Assembly: GCA_020744225.1 (NCBI GenBank)
Contig: JAGMWG010000003.1
Coordinates: forward strand, 558,001-622,000
Direction: 5' to 3'
DNA: 64,000 nt
Source of the DNA: Paraphoma chrysanthemicola
Lineage: Eukaryota > Ascomycota > Dothideomycetes > Pleosporales > Phaeosphaeriaceae
Positions 46,707 through 58,171 of this stretch are shown piece by piece. The notes under the pieces are model-generated. The model did no database searches, was not told the DNA's origin, and worked only from the letters and a program-made list of their open reading frames with translations. Position 1 is the first letter of the stretch; every line of letters begins with the position of its first letter. The position numbers were made by a program, and so were the translations under genes.

Positions 46707-48539
46707 TCATGAACTATCGTACTCGATGGTTACTCGTCGTGCCGGTAGAACATGAGAAGAACCACGCATCAAGGGCGCAGGCTCCATGATCAAGGATCTA
46801 TGAATGGGGAAGCTTGTTGACCCTCGCAATCCGTGGTATGCATCTGCGGTGATACTCGGCATAACCCTTACTTCTTGAATTCCCGACTGAATGTCCTGAG
46901 CATGTATCTCGTCCTCGCTTTCATATTCGATTGAGGCGTCAAAATGTCCAAGCATGTCGTGCGCCCACTCAAGTGTTACATATTGTGCCCATTGTTGACA
47001 CTCAGGCTCGAGGGCAAGCACTTGTCTCCTTAGTGCATAAGTTTCTCGTGGTGAAATGCGGAGTTGGTGCAACAGCCACCGGTTTACCCTATCTCTTGTG
47101 TCTTTGAAAGTTATGAGATAATCTTGCAATTGAAATATGTCGTCTCCACTATTATTGCTGTCCACGACCCCTTCCAAGTCTGCACATCGCAGAAGCAATG
47201 CGTGACAGTCGTCCATGAAGGAATCTTGATTTGTGATATCGATCAAAAGTTCATCGTCGGGAGGAGGCTGGACGACAATATGGGAAGCGACGCCACGCAA
47301 GGTCAGCGCTATCTCCCCATCGTCGACAGATGAAGAACTAGCCGAGGAACTGAGATAATAAAGGCTGTCTCGTGACGGGGAACTATTTCGCAGGTTTCCA
47401 GAGGTCAAACCTCCACCCTGCAAGTCATCAAGCACCCTGACGGCACCAAAGCGTGCACCCGGGGGCTCAAAACGGTTAGAGAACATTGCAGCAGTCGTTA
47501 AATCTAGCTGCGCACTGGTCTGAATAGGTAATTGACCAATGTTGACCTCATCGCCAATGTGGGCACCTTGGAAAAGTGCCGCCGTGTTGGGTCGTGTCGT
47601 GCCATCTTCTTCGTTGCTTGTGGATGGTATGGTAGAGTCTTCATACTCAATTCCAGACTGATTGCTCATTCGAGTGGTGGATGTTGTCTTCAACTTGAAG
47701 AACTGCTCGAAGCGCGCTTCAATATCTGCGTATTTTTCTTTAAGCTTGTATTCACCTGCACCTAGGTCCACCTCTAGTGGCTCGTACTCTGCTTCCACCG
47801 GCCCAAGCACATCTCGTGCTTGCTGACAAGCCTCGAACAGGCCATCCAGTTTGGAGTCGTGCGCCAGAACGCCATTTATTGTGGAGACTCGTACATGCGT
47901 TATGAAGTCCATGTCGCGCCTGGAAACGAGGTCGCGTAGATTCGCCAACTCCTTGCGCTTTTCTTGCACCTCGACACGTTTCCGAACAACTTCACCTTGG
48001 AACTGAACGAACTCAGCCAGCTCGTCGAAAAATTTCGTGTACAGTATGTAAGCTGCCTCGCTCAAGTACTCGTCTGCTTCTATCCGCCGGTTGAACAAAC
48101 TTGGTGGCCGTGGACCTTCTACTGGAGGGAGGTCAAACGGCACACGTGACGCAGAAGTTGGAGCAGGGGGCGGGGAAGGAGGAGCAGGTACAGGTAGAAG
48201 TAATGGTGGTGGTGAGATATCGGATACGGTTGCTGTGCCGGTTGGTTCTGAAGTGGGGAAGAAGTGAAAAGGAGGCGGCCTTGGTAATTGCTCTTCCAGC
48301 ACGGATTGCTCCTCCTCTACATATTCATCGAAATGCACCTTAGGGGCCTTGAGAATCCCTTTGAGTGGTGAGTGCTGATCGGAAGACCTATCACGCGGCC
48401 TCGTGATACTTCCAGAAGGTTGATCTGCCTGGGTGCTGGCAGACATTACTCGAGCACCGTGGTCGCGGGAGGCCTGTCCATCAAATGAAAGATAGGTCGC
48501 TCTCTTTTGCCGTGACAGGTTGTGAATGAGTCCGTCCAT
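46707..48539 (-). CDS. CC1: coiled-coil protein, paralogue of CC2 and CC3
   Basis: Single exon, 610 residues, ATG at 48539. After a Pro-rich N-terminal 150 residues comes a roughly 120-residue heptad-like region (FFDELAEFVQFQGEVVRKRV ... YADIEARFEQFF). A Ser/Thr-rich middle carries LDLTTAAMFSNRF, which CC2 echoes as LDYSNLSATMF. The C-terminal signature is VNRWLLHQLRISPRE followed by WAQYVTLEWAHD, matching CC2 and CC3 as W-L/M-L-x2-L-x2-S and a downstream W-x6-W-x2-D. I do not recognise the family. It is transcribed away from D2 across a 600-bp shared upstream region. No membrane segment or signal peptide. Confidence 0.72.
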   Translation of the reverse strand: MDGLIHNLSRQKRATYLSFDGQASRDHGARVMSASTQADQPSGSITRPRDRSSDQHSPLKGILKAPKVHFDEYVEEEQSVLEEQLPRPPPFHFFPTSEPTGTATVSDISPPPLLLPVPAPPSPPPAPTSASRVPFDLPPVEGPRPPSLFNRRIEADEYLSEAAYILYTKFFDELAEFVQFQGEVVRKRVEVQEKRKELANLRDLVSRRDMDFITHVRVSTINGVLAHDSKLDGLFEACQQARDVLGPVEAEYEPLEVDLGAGEYKLKEKYADIEARFEQFFKLKTTSTTRMSNQSGIEYEDSTIPSTSNEEDGTTRPNTAALFQGAHIGDEVNIGQLPIQTSAQLDLTTAAMFSNRFEPPGARFGAVRVLDDLQGGGLTSGNLRNSSPSRDSLYYLSSSASSSSVDDGEIALTLRGVASHIVVQPPPDDELLIDITNQDSFMDDCHALLLRCADLEGVVDSNNSGDDIFQLQDYLITFKDTRDRVNRWLLHQLRISPRETYALRRQVLALEPECQQWAQYVTLEWAHDMLGHFDASIEYESEDEIHAQDIQSGIQEVRVMPSITADAYHGLRGSTSFPIHRSLIMEPAPLMRGSSHVLPARRVTIEYDSS

Positions 48540-49139
48540 GAGTGAGGGAACCTTTGTAGATCGTCAGAATGTAAGGTCGTACAACGTAGCTCAAGTGGCG
48601 ACCGTACATGCGCGCTCTGCTCTGAGGAGGCAGGAGGTCCCGCCATATTAGCCTCATCCATGTGCACAATGAAACATTCCAGGGCGGATGCAAGGCGCTC
48701 AGGGAGCTTTAGTCATGTTGGATTGAAAACCCCCGAATCAATGCGTTTTCCCGACAGAGATGTCAAAACCATATGGTTTTGGGTGCGCAAAGCTGGATGA
48801 TATCGATGGAAGGGTCCCAGCATGCTTCTGAAAGTTGATGTTGCAGCCCCCGCTTGGGCCACCCTCTCAAGCGGCACAAGCTGCTGGTTCTCGCGCACGC
48901 CAGCAGGCTAGCAGTGCCCGACACGGGGCCGTGCCATTCGCAGCGCATTATGGACTGCGCCTGATGTTGTGAAGGGTGAGCCGGCAAGCCGTGCATCTTG
49001 ACTTAGCTTGCTGCCTGAGACGTGAGGCGCACCGCCACATGAGGCTGTTTAAAGCCCAAAAGCCCCGCCCCGGCTGCGCTTTGAACTAAGATGTGTCTGC
49101 CCTCCCTTTCCACACTTCTCGCGTCGCCACCATGCCGAT
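48540..49139. promoter_or_regulatory. head-to-head promoter region of CC1 and D2
   Basis: 600 bases separate the two start codons, which point away from each other. No element shared with the other two head-to-head regions was found by eye. Confidence 0.5.
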
Positions 49140-50660
49140 ATGCCATCATACACGCCTTGGACGTGGTCGGCAAGCCACGGACGCCATTATTCCTATCTTC
49201 TAGCTGATGACCATCGCACAGTACTCGACACCATCTGGTCGGGGCCATCGCCGAGCAGGTATGTATCGGTCGTAGTTGTCCTCTACCTCTCCGTCGCAAT
49301 CTCCGTTCTAAAAGTGCTGATTCTCCAATATACAGCCCACAACCATCCAGTGCCGTTCCAGCATCAAGAGCCCCTGTTGCTCAGCCTTCGTCGCAAGCGA
49401 ACAGACGACTCGAGCCCACTGCGCTCGCCAGGAAGGACGCGGAAGAGGACGACGAGGATGATGACGATGATGATGACGCTGAGGACGAAGACTCAGAGCC
49501 TGCCGGACAGAGCAGACCAGGGGATGGCAGGACAGTTGGCGGACAGGAATATCAGGCCGGGAAGATCGCAAGAGTTGATTCTCCTGCCGTCATGTCGAAC
49601 ACACTACAGCACCAATTTCAATCGCTCAGCCTAGGGACCTCACCAGCGTCCCATTACCGCAGAGACTCACATGCCTTTTCGAACAACTTTGGTAGACCGC
49701 GGACATCTGCACAGCGAGCAACAGGGCCATCTAGCGCGCCGGCGTACAATTCTATCGTGTCGAAAACATTTGGCATGTTTCAGTCCCAGCCGCTACCGAC
49801 GCAGCAAGGCTACCAACAGCCGCAAAGCAATGTCAATGTCACTGATTATTCAGGCCCACAGACTAATAGATCCACGGTGGCTTCTCTGCCTCCGGACGTC
49901 CAAGCACAGATCGGCTATTTGGAACGCCGGTACATCCAGACAGGATACACGCTGCAAGAACATGAATCCCTCGATACACGTAAGGATATCTGAGCCTTCT
50001 GGAAGATTATGCTAAGAAGATCAGGCTTTCGTCGTGTATCGAAAAGCTCACATGCCAAATTTTTTGTCCTTGGTCGAGTTAGTCTTTGCATTTTTCCTCT
50101 CGTGTTAAATTTCTGTTAACGAATCAGGTCTTTAAGATGCTCTGGACGGAGCCAGCAGGCCAAACGAATCCAGGCAAAACGCGCAACTCGACGCATTTCA
50201 GCCTGGTATGGATGGGCGAGCAGGCTTTTAGTGAAGTGAGGCACTTCCTTGTTGTGCGAAATAAGGGTAGTTTTAGTCAGTGCATGTAAGATCGTGTCTT
50301 TTCCTTGCTTTCGGTTCTCAAAAAGAACCCTCATCCAGAACCCCGCTGATCTGACCTCACAGCCCAATACAAACATACAAAGGCCGTGGCACAACGAAAC
50401 CTGGTATCATCGCAAGTGACCATGGTGTCATACACAGTTCGATAGAGGCGCCAAACCTGATTGCGGGCGAAAATATCACCAAATATTCTATTCGGGTTCA
50501 ACCTACCTCGAACGAATCGCTCGATCCTGCGAGTCGAGTCAATTACGCCAAAGCATATGCTGTCGAACACAATGTCAAAGTTCTTGATATCGGTATGGTA
50601 GTGGAGGGTCATCGGTATCTCATCGAGAGTTACTTTAATCTGGCCATGCGAGTTGGATGA
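49140..50660 (+). CDS. D2: WW-like box + acidic linker + DUF6590-like domain
   Basis: Five exons, 49140-49258, 49336-49979, 50025-50077, 50128-50285 and 50363-50660, in phase, give 423 residues. The protein opens directly with the WW-like box (YTPWTWSASHGRHYSYLL then LDTIWSGP). The linker contains an Asp run (DDEDDDDDDDAEDED) and Gln/Ser-rich stretches. DUF6590-like: KFFVLGR | VFKMLWTEPAG ... VRHFLVVRNKGSFSQC | PIQTYKGRGTTKPG ... AVEHNVKVLDIGMVVEG. Three of its introns coincide with K4 in place and phase, so D2 looks like K4 without the kinase. An out-of-frame ATG at 49132 lies eight bases upstream. It pairs head to head with CC1. Confidence 0.82.
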
Positions 50661-52282
50661 TACGAATTGCAGCAGCCTTTCCATAAACTCGCCCAACTAT
50701 ACGTAAACGTTTTTCCTCTTGTTTTTGTCATCCTTCAATTCTTCGCGTGTATTCCTGTGGATCTGAAGTATGACAGCATTTGGTATTTCATATTATATGC
50801 CGGACAACGTGTCGAGGTTTTTCCATGATCGCTGTGATTGGATGCTAATAGATGTCGGATGTACCCAAATTCAGCTGAATACTAGCGAATTTTCACGATA
50901 TTGAAAAACAATCTTGACGTTGCCAGTCAGTACTGATAAAACTTGCGATCCTTGAAAACATCAAGTCCACACATCGTACAAGCGCAGAATGAACACGAGC
51001 TATGAACGACCAGGACTTCTGAACATCCCAGTCTTCGCATAGATAATTTCTCCAACGGAGGTCTTGCGAGCAGCCTCTTCGCATCGATCAGACTCGATTG
51101 CAAAGAAGGGTTTCGTCACCGAGACTACGGACACCGACCGCGGTGGTCTCTCATTAGGCGCTCCGGGAGCGGAGCCAGCATCGAGGACACCTATTGCGAC
51201 GTTCTATCGCCCGGCTCCGCATAGTCGGGCAGGGCTGCATCGTGGCGACCCGAACCACATAGGATGATCCTTCCAAGTCCACCGAGCCATCCAATCCGGA
51301 CATGTGAGCGTGACGATATCACTGGCTTGCGTGGCATGACTGACAATATCAAGCAGAGGCATTACGAATCTGGCGAGTGCGCCTGCGGTGGCTGTGGCGA
51401 ATGATAGCTTGATTCGTGGCATGAAGTACATCGCATTGGTCCCCGCATAGTGAAGCGATGCAGAAAAACATCGAAGCGCGAAGCAGAACAGCACACAAGT
51501 GAAGCTATATGCATCGAAATTCGCCCAATGGGCTGTGGTCATGTGTGAGAAGAGGCGCGCGTGCATCCAGCTGTGCGTCGATGCGGTGTAAGGCTCTTTG
51601 AACCTCTCGAGGGTCGAGCTCAGAATCCCAAAGCTATTCACCGGAACACTAATGCCCAAAGCAAATTTCTTGTACAGCGAGCATGAGGTGGCCAGACTAC
51701 CTGACCATATTGCTACACGCCATTTGCAACAAACTTAGCACAATTATCGTGTATGAGACGTGTTCTAAGCAAAGTATGTATTGAACGTTTATCGAGCATG
51801 CTAACTATGTGGGTCGCGAGAAGCATTGAAACCAAACATGTGTGATGGCAAGAAATGTCAAAACTGAAGCAGAGAATGTTTCACTCGTCGTCGTGGGGCT
51901 CGCCTGGGAATGATGTGTAATGTGATGGTGCACTAGAGCAACACGTATAAATAGGTGCGTAAAGTATAACAGTATGAAAACGTTGGGTTGGTGGTAAAAA
52001 ATAAGAAATAGGAAACAGGCCGGTAATCGTTGGGTGTTGGTGCCAAAGAGATATCGCTTGAGCAGTGCGAATATTGAGAACCCGATAGATGACCCACAGT
52101 ACTGTGGCCGTGTGTCCGTAAGGACATTCCTCGATGGCGGCGGGCGTAGCAGGAGCCGCTATGCCTTATCAATGCTCGTGTTTGCGAAGGCATGATGGAC
52201 GTTGCTGATACATCCTTCAAGCTGCCATGCGCATTGTCTTTAGTGGCCAGTCTATCGCAGGCCTGAGCGTGCGTTGGTGGCG
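50661..52282. other. convergent intergenic region between D2 and D3
   Basis: About 1.6 kb. A reverse-strand frame at 51204-51659 (about 150 codons, Ala/Phe/Ser-rich, hydrophobic in part) has no recognisable domain or partner exon. No gene is called. Confidence 0.45.
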
Positions 52283-53322
52283 TCATTCATCTTCTTCAGG
52301 AATCTCGGCATTGTCCGTCACCGTGGATGATTGTTTGGTATCATTGTCATCTTCTTCCTTCCAGTTACCAATCAAAGTCGGAATATAATCGTTGGGCACA
52401 TAGCCAATTTCCTTGACTTTGACATTATACTGAATTGGATGATGGATGCCATAGTAGATTCGTGAAGCAACGTCTAACGCTGAAACATGTTCGGCCATGA
52501 CGACAGGCATGGAGGGTTTTGTGATACCGAATTCGCTAGGGAGAAGCTGCTCCTTCCCACCCCACGAGAAGGCAATGCCGTGTTCCGCTGCTCGCACGCC
52601 GCGTTTTGTAGTTGCTCTACCAGAATAAGTGAAAATCGGGCATGCAAAGCAAAACTCTCGTCTCTGGCGAACGACGACGAATCTGCGCACGTTGGTGTAC
52701 ACTAAGTTGTCCATGTACTTGACAGGATTGATGGACTTGGACGAATTGTAGTCCGTTATCGAGGCTCCAGCCGTTTCATTCATCATGACGGCGAAGACAC
52801 GTCCTTCATAGAAGAATGACTTGGGCCGAACAAAGTACGATTGGTCCATCTTTTCAAAATGCTCACTATTGGTTGGTGGGTGGTACGATCCTTGCAACAT
52901 CTGTCCTTTGCCTTTGGGCATAGGTTGTGGGGTGTTTTGAGCCTGCTGTGATATTGGGCGATATGCCTGTATAGGCGAAATGTTCGCCGTAGCTCCCGAG
53001 GCGCCTTGACCAGATACGACGGGGCCAGTTAGGGTGTAATGAGAATCGACGCGTGCATGATTACTTCTGGCAACATGTCAGGCTGGCTTCGTGAAGGCTT
53101 TTCGACCAAACATACTGTGGTGGGTGCGCCGGGGGTAGCGGCTGCCAGCCGGCTTCCATCCAATGCGAAAAGATCCATTGGGCTAGAGGTCAGTCAGCCA
53201 CGGCAATTAGCATATGTTTCGCAAGATCATGGTGACTGACAAGTGGCATAATCGTAAATCAGACATTTGTACCTCTGGTAGGGTATGTCGAAAACAAAAT
53301 GCGTGGCAGGTGATTGTGACAT
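52283..53322 (-). CDS. D3: DUF6590-like protein, close paralogue of D1
   Basis: Three reverse-strand exons, 53241-53322, 53116-53182 and 52283-53066, in phase, give 310 residues. The N-terminus (MSQSPATHFVFDIPYQRYKC, then a W-rich part QWIFSHWMEAGW) is a diverged counterpart of the WW-like box. A Gln/Pro linker follows. The DUF6590-like domain is uninterrupted: FFYEGRVFAVMMNETAGA, RRFVVVRQRREFCFACPIF, TYSGRATTKRG, IYYGIHHPIQYNVKVKEIG, ending in an acidic tail. The core is nearly the same as in D1, and both lack the internal introns of D2, D4, K2 and K4, so D1 and D3 form a subfamily. Exons 1 and 2 rest on splice reading alone. It pairs head to head with CC2. Confidence 0.74.
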
Positions 53323-54099
53323 GATCGAGCATTAACCCCGCGCACGACATTTCACGAGGTCGCGCAAGTGCTGCGTCAGATGGCCACGTCGACTGGGGGG
53401 CTTTTATGTCCAGGTGGTGATCGGTAAGTGCGGCTCTGCAATCTGAACAGAGACCCGCTGAGCGCATGTTATGCGTACTATGCGGCCGTGCAGCTTCGTT
53501 TATATCCAGTTCGTTCACATGCTGCTGGTACTGCTCGTGACGTGGCCTGTGGTTGGTGGGCAAGGCGCAACATAGCGGAGTGCAGCTGGAAGGTGTCATC
53601 TATGATGGGCCCAGCGGAGCGTTCTAGGCTATTTTAGCGTAGGCGTGGCGCTAGTCCTGCCTTCGATCGCAGTCAATCACATCCTCCAAGTTCGCGCTAG
53701 GCGCGCACTGCGGTATGCGCTCCGCAATCATGCCTGCGGCCCGGTCGGACCTGCTGACAAGGGGGTTTTGGAAATCATGCATGATATATGGCGCCGCTTC
53801 TCGCGTCAAGTTCAATGGCCCTTTCGAGATCAAGTTCGATTTTCCGATCGAGCGAACCTCGCCAGAACGCCCGGCCATGATCAAGTGCAGTCAATGTTGC
53901 ACCATCCGACATTTGATGCGCCCACTTTCAACAGTCCACTTGAGTCAGTATTGACGTGTATGGTCATAAAATTCCCCTTCTGGCGCGCTTGCCTGACACA
54001 GACAAAGTATCACAGCAGACAGTCAAAGCGAAATTTAAGGATGCATTCGTCTGCCAGAAACCACAGCTCCACGGAGACCGCTGCGACGCGACCCATCAA
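53323..54099. promoter_or_regulatory. head-to-head promoter region of D3 and CC2
   Basis: About 0.78 kb between the two proposed starts. The CC2 frame is open upstream to 53956 but without an ATG, so part of this could be a CC2 exon. Confidence 0.45.
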
Positions 54100-56118
54100 A
54101 TGCTGAGGCTACTTCCTGTACACCACTTTCAATCGCTGCCGTTATCCCAATCTAACGACGCTGTCCTCAACCCAACCGAATCACGGACTGAGAATGACTT
54201 ATCACCAATGCCGGATTTACCGTCTCCGTTATCCAACCCTGAACGCTTTGCACCCAGGTTTCGGGGAGCCTTGGAAGCACCCTCGCCGGACGGTAGATCG
54301 ACCAACTCTCAGTATCGCCATGAAGATCTTCTCGAGCAGATTGAAGAGCATCAAGAGGACCTACGTGACGCTCGTGAGGTCGTAGTTGGTTCCCGATTTC
54401 GTCTCCGAACCAAACGACAAGAGTTGCGCGCAACTCGCGAGACTGCCAGCAGCCAGAGTGGTTCTGCTTTCACGCTGATCAGAAAATTCCTACTCGAGCA
54501 GAAGGTCGCCCTTCCCCAGCAGATTGAGTATGCCATGGAAGATGCAGAAACATGGAGGGACCGATTGGGTGAGAGAGAAGTCGATTACGAGCTGGCAGAG
54601 GAGCAATACAACCGGGACGAGTGGAACTACACCGAGAGAGAGAAGAAGTTTGTTGAAGACATATTCGTTAGCATGCGTGGAGCGTCATCCAAACTCACGC
54701 CACTTGGGGGATCGGCACAGGACCTCACCAGCTATTCCATCGGGGTGGAAATGCCCGAGCCCCACGAGTATGCTCCGGACATCACTGACGTTGGGAACTT
54801 GGCTCCCGACATCACACTAGACTATTCTAATTTGAGTGCGACGATGTTCACCCAAGATGATTACGCGGTCGAGCCCGAGACAAATCGCGCGCGATTATCT
54901 ACATCTCACTCTCTCTATGCAGTGCCCAATCGGCGCGAGCAACAAGAGAAACTCCTGACACGTCCCTACAGCGAAACCGATCTTGCTCCTCTTCGTTTCG
55001 AATGGTCGGATACCCGTAAGCGCATTGAAGGCTGGCTGTTGGAAGCATTGGAGGGATCAAAGGTGCAACAGGCACAACTCTGGAACGTGCTCTCCTCCAG
55101 CGGGGTGAACGACAAGGACTGGTGGCAACTCGTTATTCGAAACTGGGCTTCCGATAGCCCAGGCAACAACCCATTTCACACCGGTGATACCACTGCGTCC
55201 GATAAGTCGCTTAATTCGGCGGCATCTGCTGATACCATGCGTAAGTCTTCCAATGATCCAGGAAAAGAATTAGAGGAAGGACCATCCTCTGCCAGTCCAC
55301 TCATTTCTCTGGATCGCGTTGTCGATGCGCTAGAAAGCTTTGACTTCCCAAGAAACATTGAGCCCCACGATCTGGTTGACCCTGCGCCTGCTAAGCATGT
55401 TACCTTCATGATGCGATCCCAAAGTGCTCGTTCCATGTCTACCCAGCCCACGGCGGTCACTCGATCATCGTCGGGACTCGACTTTTCTTCAATGTCGAGC
55501 GTTGAAGAAGATCTCTCTTATGTATCCTCGGCTGACGCGGACACCATTCGACCCGAGGAGCCTGTGGACAAAGAGAATATGGAATCCGAGAGTCCACTGG
55601 GTTCATTGGAAACTCAACATGGCCAGACTACAGTGGTGGCGAATGATGTTGCTACGACACATCCTGGCGTTCAACAAGCTGATATACCTGTCGTCCTCAC
55701 AGAAATGCAGAGCGATACACAATCATCTGCGGATATCCATTTCGATTCATCAAAATCGTTCCCTTTAACTCCTGAGACCCTTCCCACGGACAGTTCACAT
55801 TTGGATCACGCTGTACTACAACAGATGGAAAATGCGTCGTCAGTCGCCAAAGAGGAGCTTAATCAATCGATCCCTACAAGGAACGAAGATGTATGGTCAC
55901 CACCAACCCCTTTCATCCCAGTGAAGAGCCCAGAGCCTTGGAGTCTCCCTCTATTGCGCCTAACACCACTCCCAACACCAAAAGCTTTCCATCCGCTTCA
56001 TAGCAGCGAAAGTCACAATCTGGAGAACATCCCCTTTGTCTTGTTTTCGGATAACCCATTTCGACTGCCAGGTCCTTGGAGGCTTCCAGAATCATTTTTA
56101 CCTGACTTTTCTCAATAG
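54100..56118 (+). CDS. CC2: coiled-coil protein, paralogue of CC1 and CC3
   Basis: Single exon of 672 residues from the first in-frame ATG at 54100; another candidate is 54208 (MPDLPSPLSNPE), and an upstream exon joining the open frame before 54100 is possible. A long coiled coil (DLLEQIEEHQEDLRDAREVV ... EQYNRDEWNYTEREKKFVED) occupies about residues 80-190. The shared C-terminal signature is IEGWLLEALEGSKVQQ with WWQLVIRNWASD. After it comes a roughly 300-residue Ser/Asp/Pro-rich, probably unstructured tail. No DUF6590 exons follow it, unlike CC3. Function unknown. Confidence 0.68.
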   Translation: MLRLLPVHHFQSLPLSQSNDAVLNPTESRTENDLSPMPDLPSPLSNPERFAPRFRGALEAPSPDGRSTNSQYRHEDLLEQIEEHQEDLRDAREVVVGSRFRLRTKRQELRATRETASSQSGSAFTLIRKFLLEQKVALPQQIEYAMEDAETWRDRLGEREVDYELAEEQYNRDEWNYTEREKKFVEDIFVSMRGASSKLTPLGGSAQDLTSYSIGVEMPEPHEYAPDITDVGNLAPDITLDYSNLSATMFTQDDYAVEPETNRARLSTSHSLYAVPNRREQQEKLLTRPYSETDLAPLRFEWSDTRKRIEGWLLEALEGSKVQQAQLWNVLSSSGVNDKDWWQLVIRNWASDSPGNNPFHTGDTTASDKSLNSAASADTMRKSSNDPGKELEEGPSSASPLISLDRVVDALESFDFPRNIEPHDLVDPAPAKHVTFMMRSQSARSMSTQPTAVTRSSSGLDFSSMSSVEEDLSYVSSADADTIRPEEPVDKENMESESPLGSLETQHGQTTVVANDVATTHPGVQQADIPVVLTEMQSDTQSSADIHFDSSKSFPLTPETLPTDSSHLDHAVLQQMENASSVAKEELNQSIPTRNEDVWSPPTPFIPVKSPEPWSLPLLRLTPLPTPKAFHPLHSSESHNLENIPFVLFSDNPFRLPGPWRLPESFLPDFSQ

Positions 56119-58171
56119 TACATGCTATATACCCCAAGTGCGCATTTATTCATTTTTCCAGTTTGGACTTGATGCCGTAATTTGGAATGCACGGTGCGAC
56201 TGCACCTGTTTGGACTTTTCGGCCTTTGACAACCCTACTTGCTTTTTTGAGGCTGAAAGTTCGATACACATATCACGCTAGATTTGGTGGAAGATCTCGA
56301 TGGAGGGCTATTCGAATCAAAGCCGGTATGTTCGTGCATCAGCATATTCCTCTTTCGCATGCTTACTGGGCATCTCCCTGCCCTTGCTGCTGCGCCACCC
56401 CGCTCCTTCCTTTGCCGAGCCTTACAATGCTTGCGACGTCCAGTCGCATCGTGCTGGCAACCGCTTTGTCCATCGATGAAAGTATCAGGCAAATTGTGGA
56501 TGCCCAAGAATAGTCATCCAGCCGAGCCGCTTGTCTGCGATGTGTGATTTTACCACTCGATTTGACACATGAGCCGCAGCCTCACTCATCTCTGGTGCCG
56601 GTCTGTAAACCGCGCCAGCCTTGTACCTTGGTCCTTCATCGATTGCCTCGTAGCGATGGCAAGAGAGGAGCTGTTGTCTGCGTCAGACCGGAGCACGACT
56701 TTGCTAGTGCAACGCTGTGTTGGCATTCCTACCTTGAAATGCAGCAGGCGAGTCTTGGCACAGCGAATTGCGCTCAGGGTACTGCATCCTGCTTCAAAAG
56801 GGAGCTCCTGACTACCCCGCACAGGCCCTCCCTTTCCGTTGAAAGGCTGGGTCTCTCAGTGCCATCAGAGTCATACGATAAAAGCGACCAAGGCGCACAG
56901 CTTTGACTCGAACATGTCAGCTGGAAGGAGCGACACGTTTCCCCTTGGTGCAAAGCTGGCGAAGCTCGTTGATGGCGTCGAGCACGAATCCTTGCGCGGA
57001 ACAACTAGTCAAACATGCCTTGAAATAAATAACACTGATGCCTACTCGATAGCCGTGTTTCGCGTTTCCTTTTGCCGTGCGTTATCGTGTGATGCAAGTT
57101 TCCGGCCGTGGAATAAATGACGTGACACACCCATGGACCTTCCTCACACGTCTTGAGCACCACAATACTCATCGCAAGCAACATCGCGAACACCTGTTCG
57201 CCCAAACAGGTCCTTCAAAAACAAGCTTTCATAGCCGCGCTACATGCATCGTGAAATCGCTAAATTTTCTGCCTCAGGCACAAGTTCCTGAGGTCCTTCA
57301 CGCAACAGGGCGGGATGGCGATACAAGCGGCCCACATGGCGGCCCCACCTCCCCACGGGTAATCGCGCGCACGGGTCACCCGGCGTAGCATCCTTGCTTT
57401 GGAAACGGTCCGGTCCCACTTGCGAAACTGAAATCAAGGCTGATGGACAAGGATGCCCGGGATACCGAAAGTGTAACGAGTATGCTTCAGCGAGAAAGTT
57501 GGTTGGAACTTTATGCCGAACAGGCAGTCAGCCCGAGAACCTTGGAATCGTTTCAAGATTATGATCGAGATTCGTGGCTGTTGCCTGCTTGCTCGAATGG
57601 CTTTCGGGCGAAGGTCACGCAGATAGCTGAGCTCAGCGACTCACCTTCTACATCCACAACAAGGTTCGTGGCCAATCGCAGATGCTGTGCGATGAAGTCG
57701 ACGCGCAACCTCGCATTGTACGGTGGTAATGATCAGCTCCTGTCTTACGTCTGCGCCTTTTCCTCGAACACCGCGCCACGTTCAGGGGCATTCTTAGTGA
57801 AGCGGCTCTTCCATCCGTGAGTGGTCCGTACACGGAAGTGACGAGGCAAATCGCGAGGACGTCACGCCAGTCGGCTCAAGGAGGCGAAGTGACCGATTAT
57901 CTCAATGTCATTGCTCATTTGCGCGCGCTACTTCAGCAATAAAACTTAATGTCATTTCGGCTGGCCGTGATTATGAAATGTTCGCATATAGACAACGTAT
58001 TAGATGACTAGCTTTCGCAATATCGCACATCGTACCAGTCATGGCCAAGGTCATTGGCGCCGCATTCATAGAAGGCAACAACGTATTTGCGAATAAAGAA
58101 AAGACAACGTGATTGACTCGCAGAGGAACAGTGAAACGTATGTGTGTATCCGCTCGCCCAGATGGCTGACA
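56119..58171. other. convergent intergenic region between CC2 and D4
   Basis: About 2 kb. A forward frame at 57443-57820 (125 codons, starts MDKDARDTESVTSMLQRESW) is the only one that looks somewhat protein-like, with ESFQDYDRDSWLLPACSNGF. It has no known domain and no clear splice partner, so I leave it as a possible orphan exon. Confidence 0.4.

Noticed and set aside
51204..51659. Reverse-strand 151-codon frame between D2 and D3
   Set aside because: No domain, no ATG-led upstream exon and no paralogue in the cluster.
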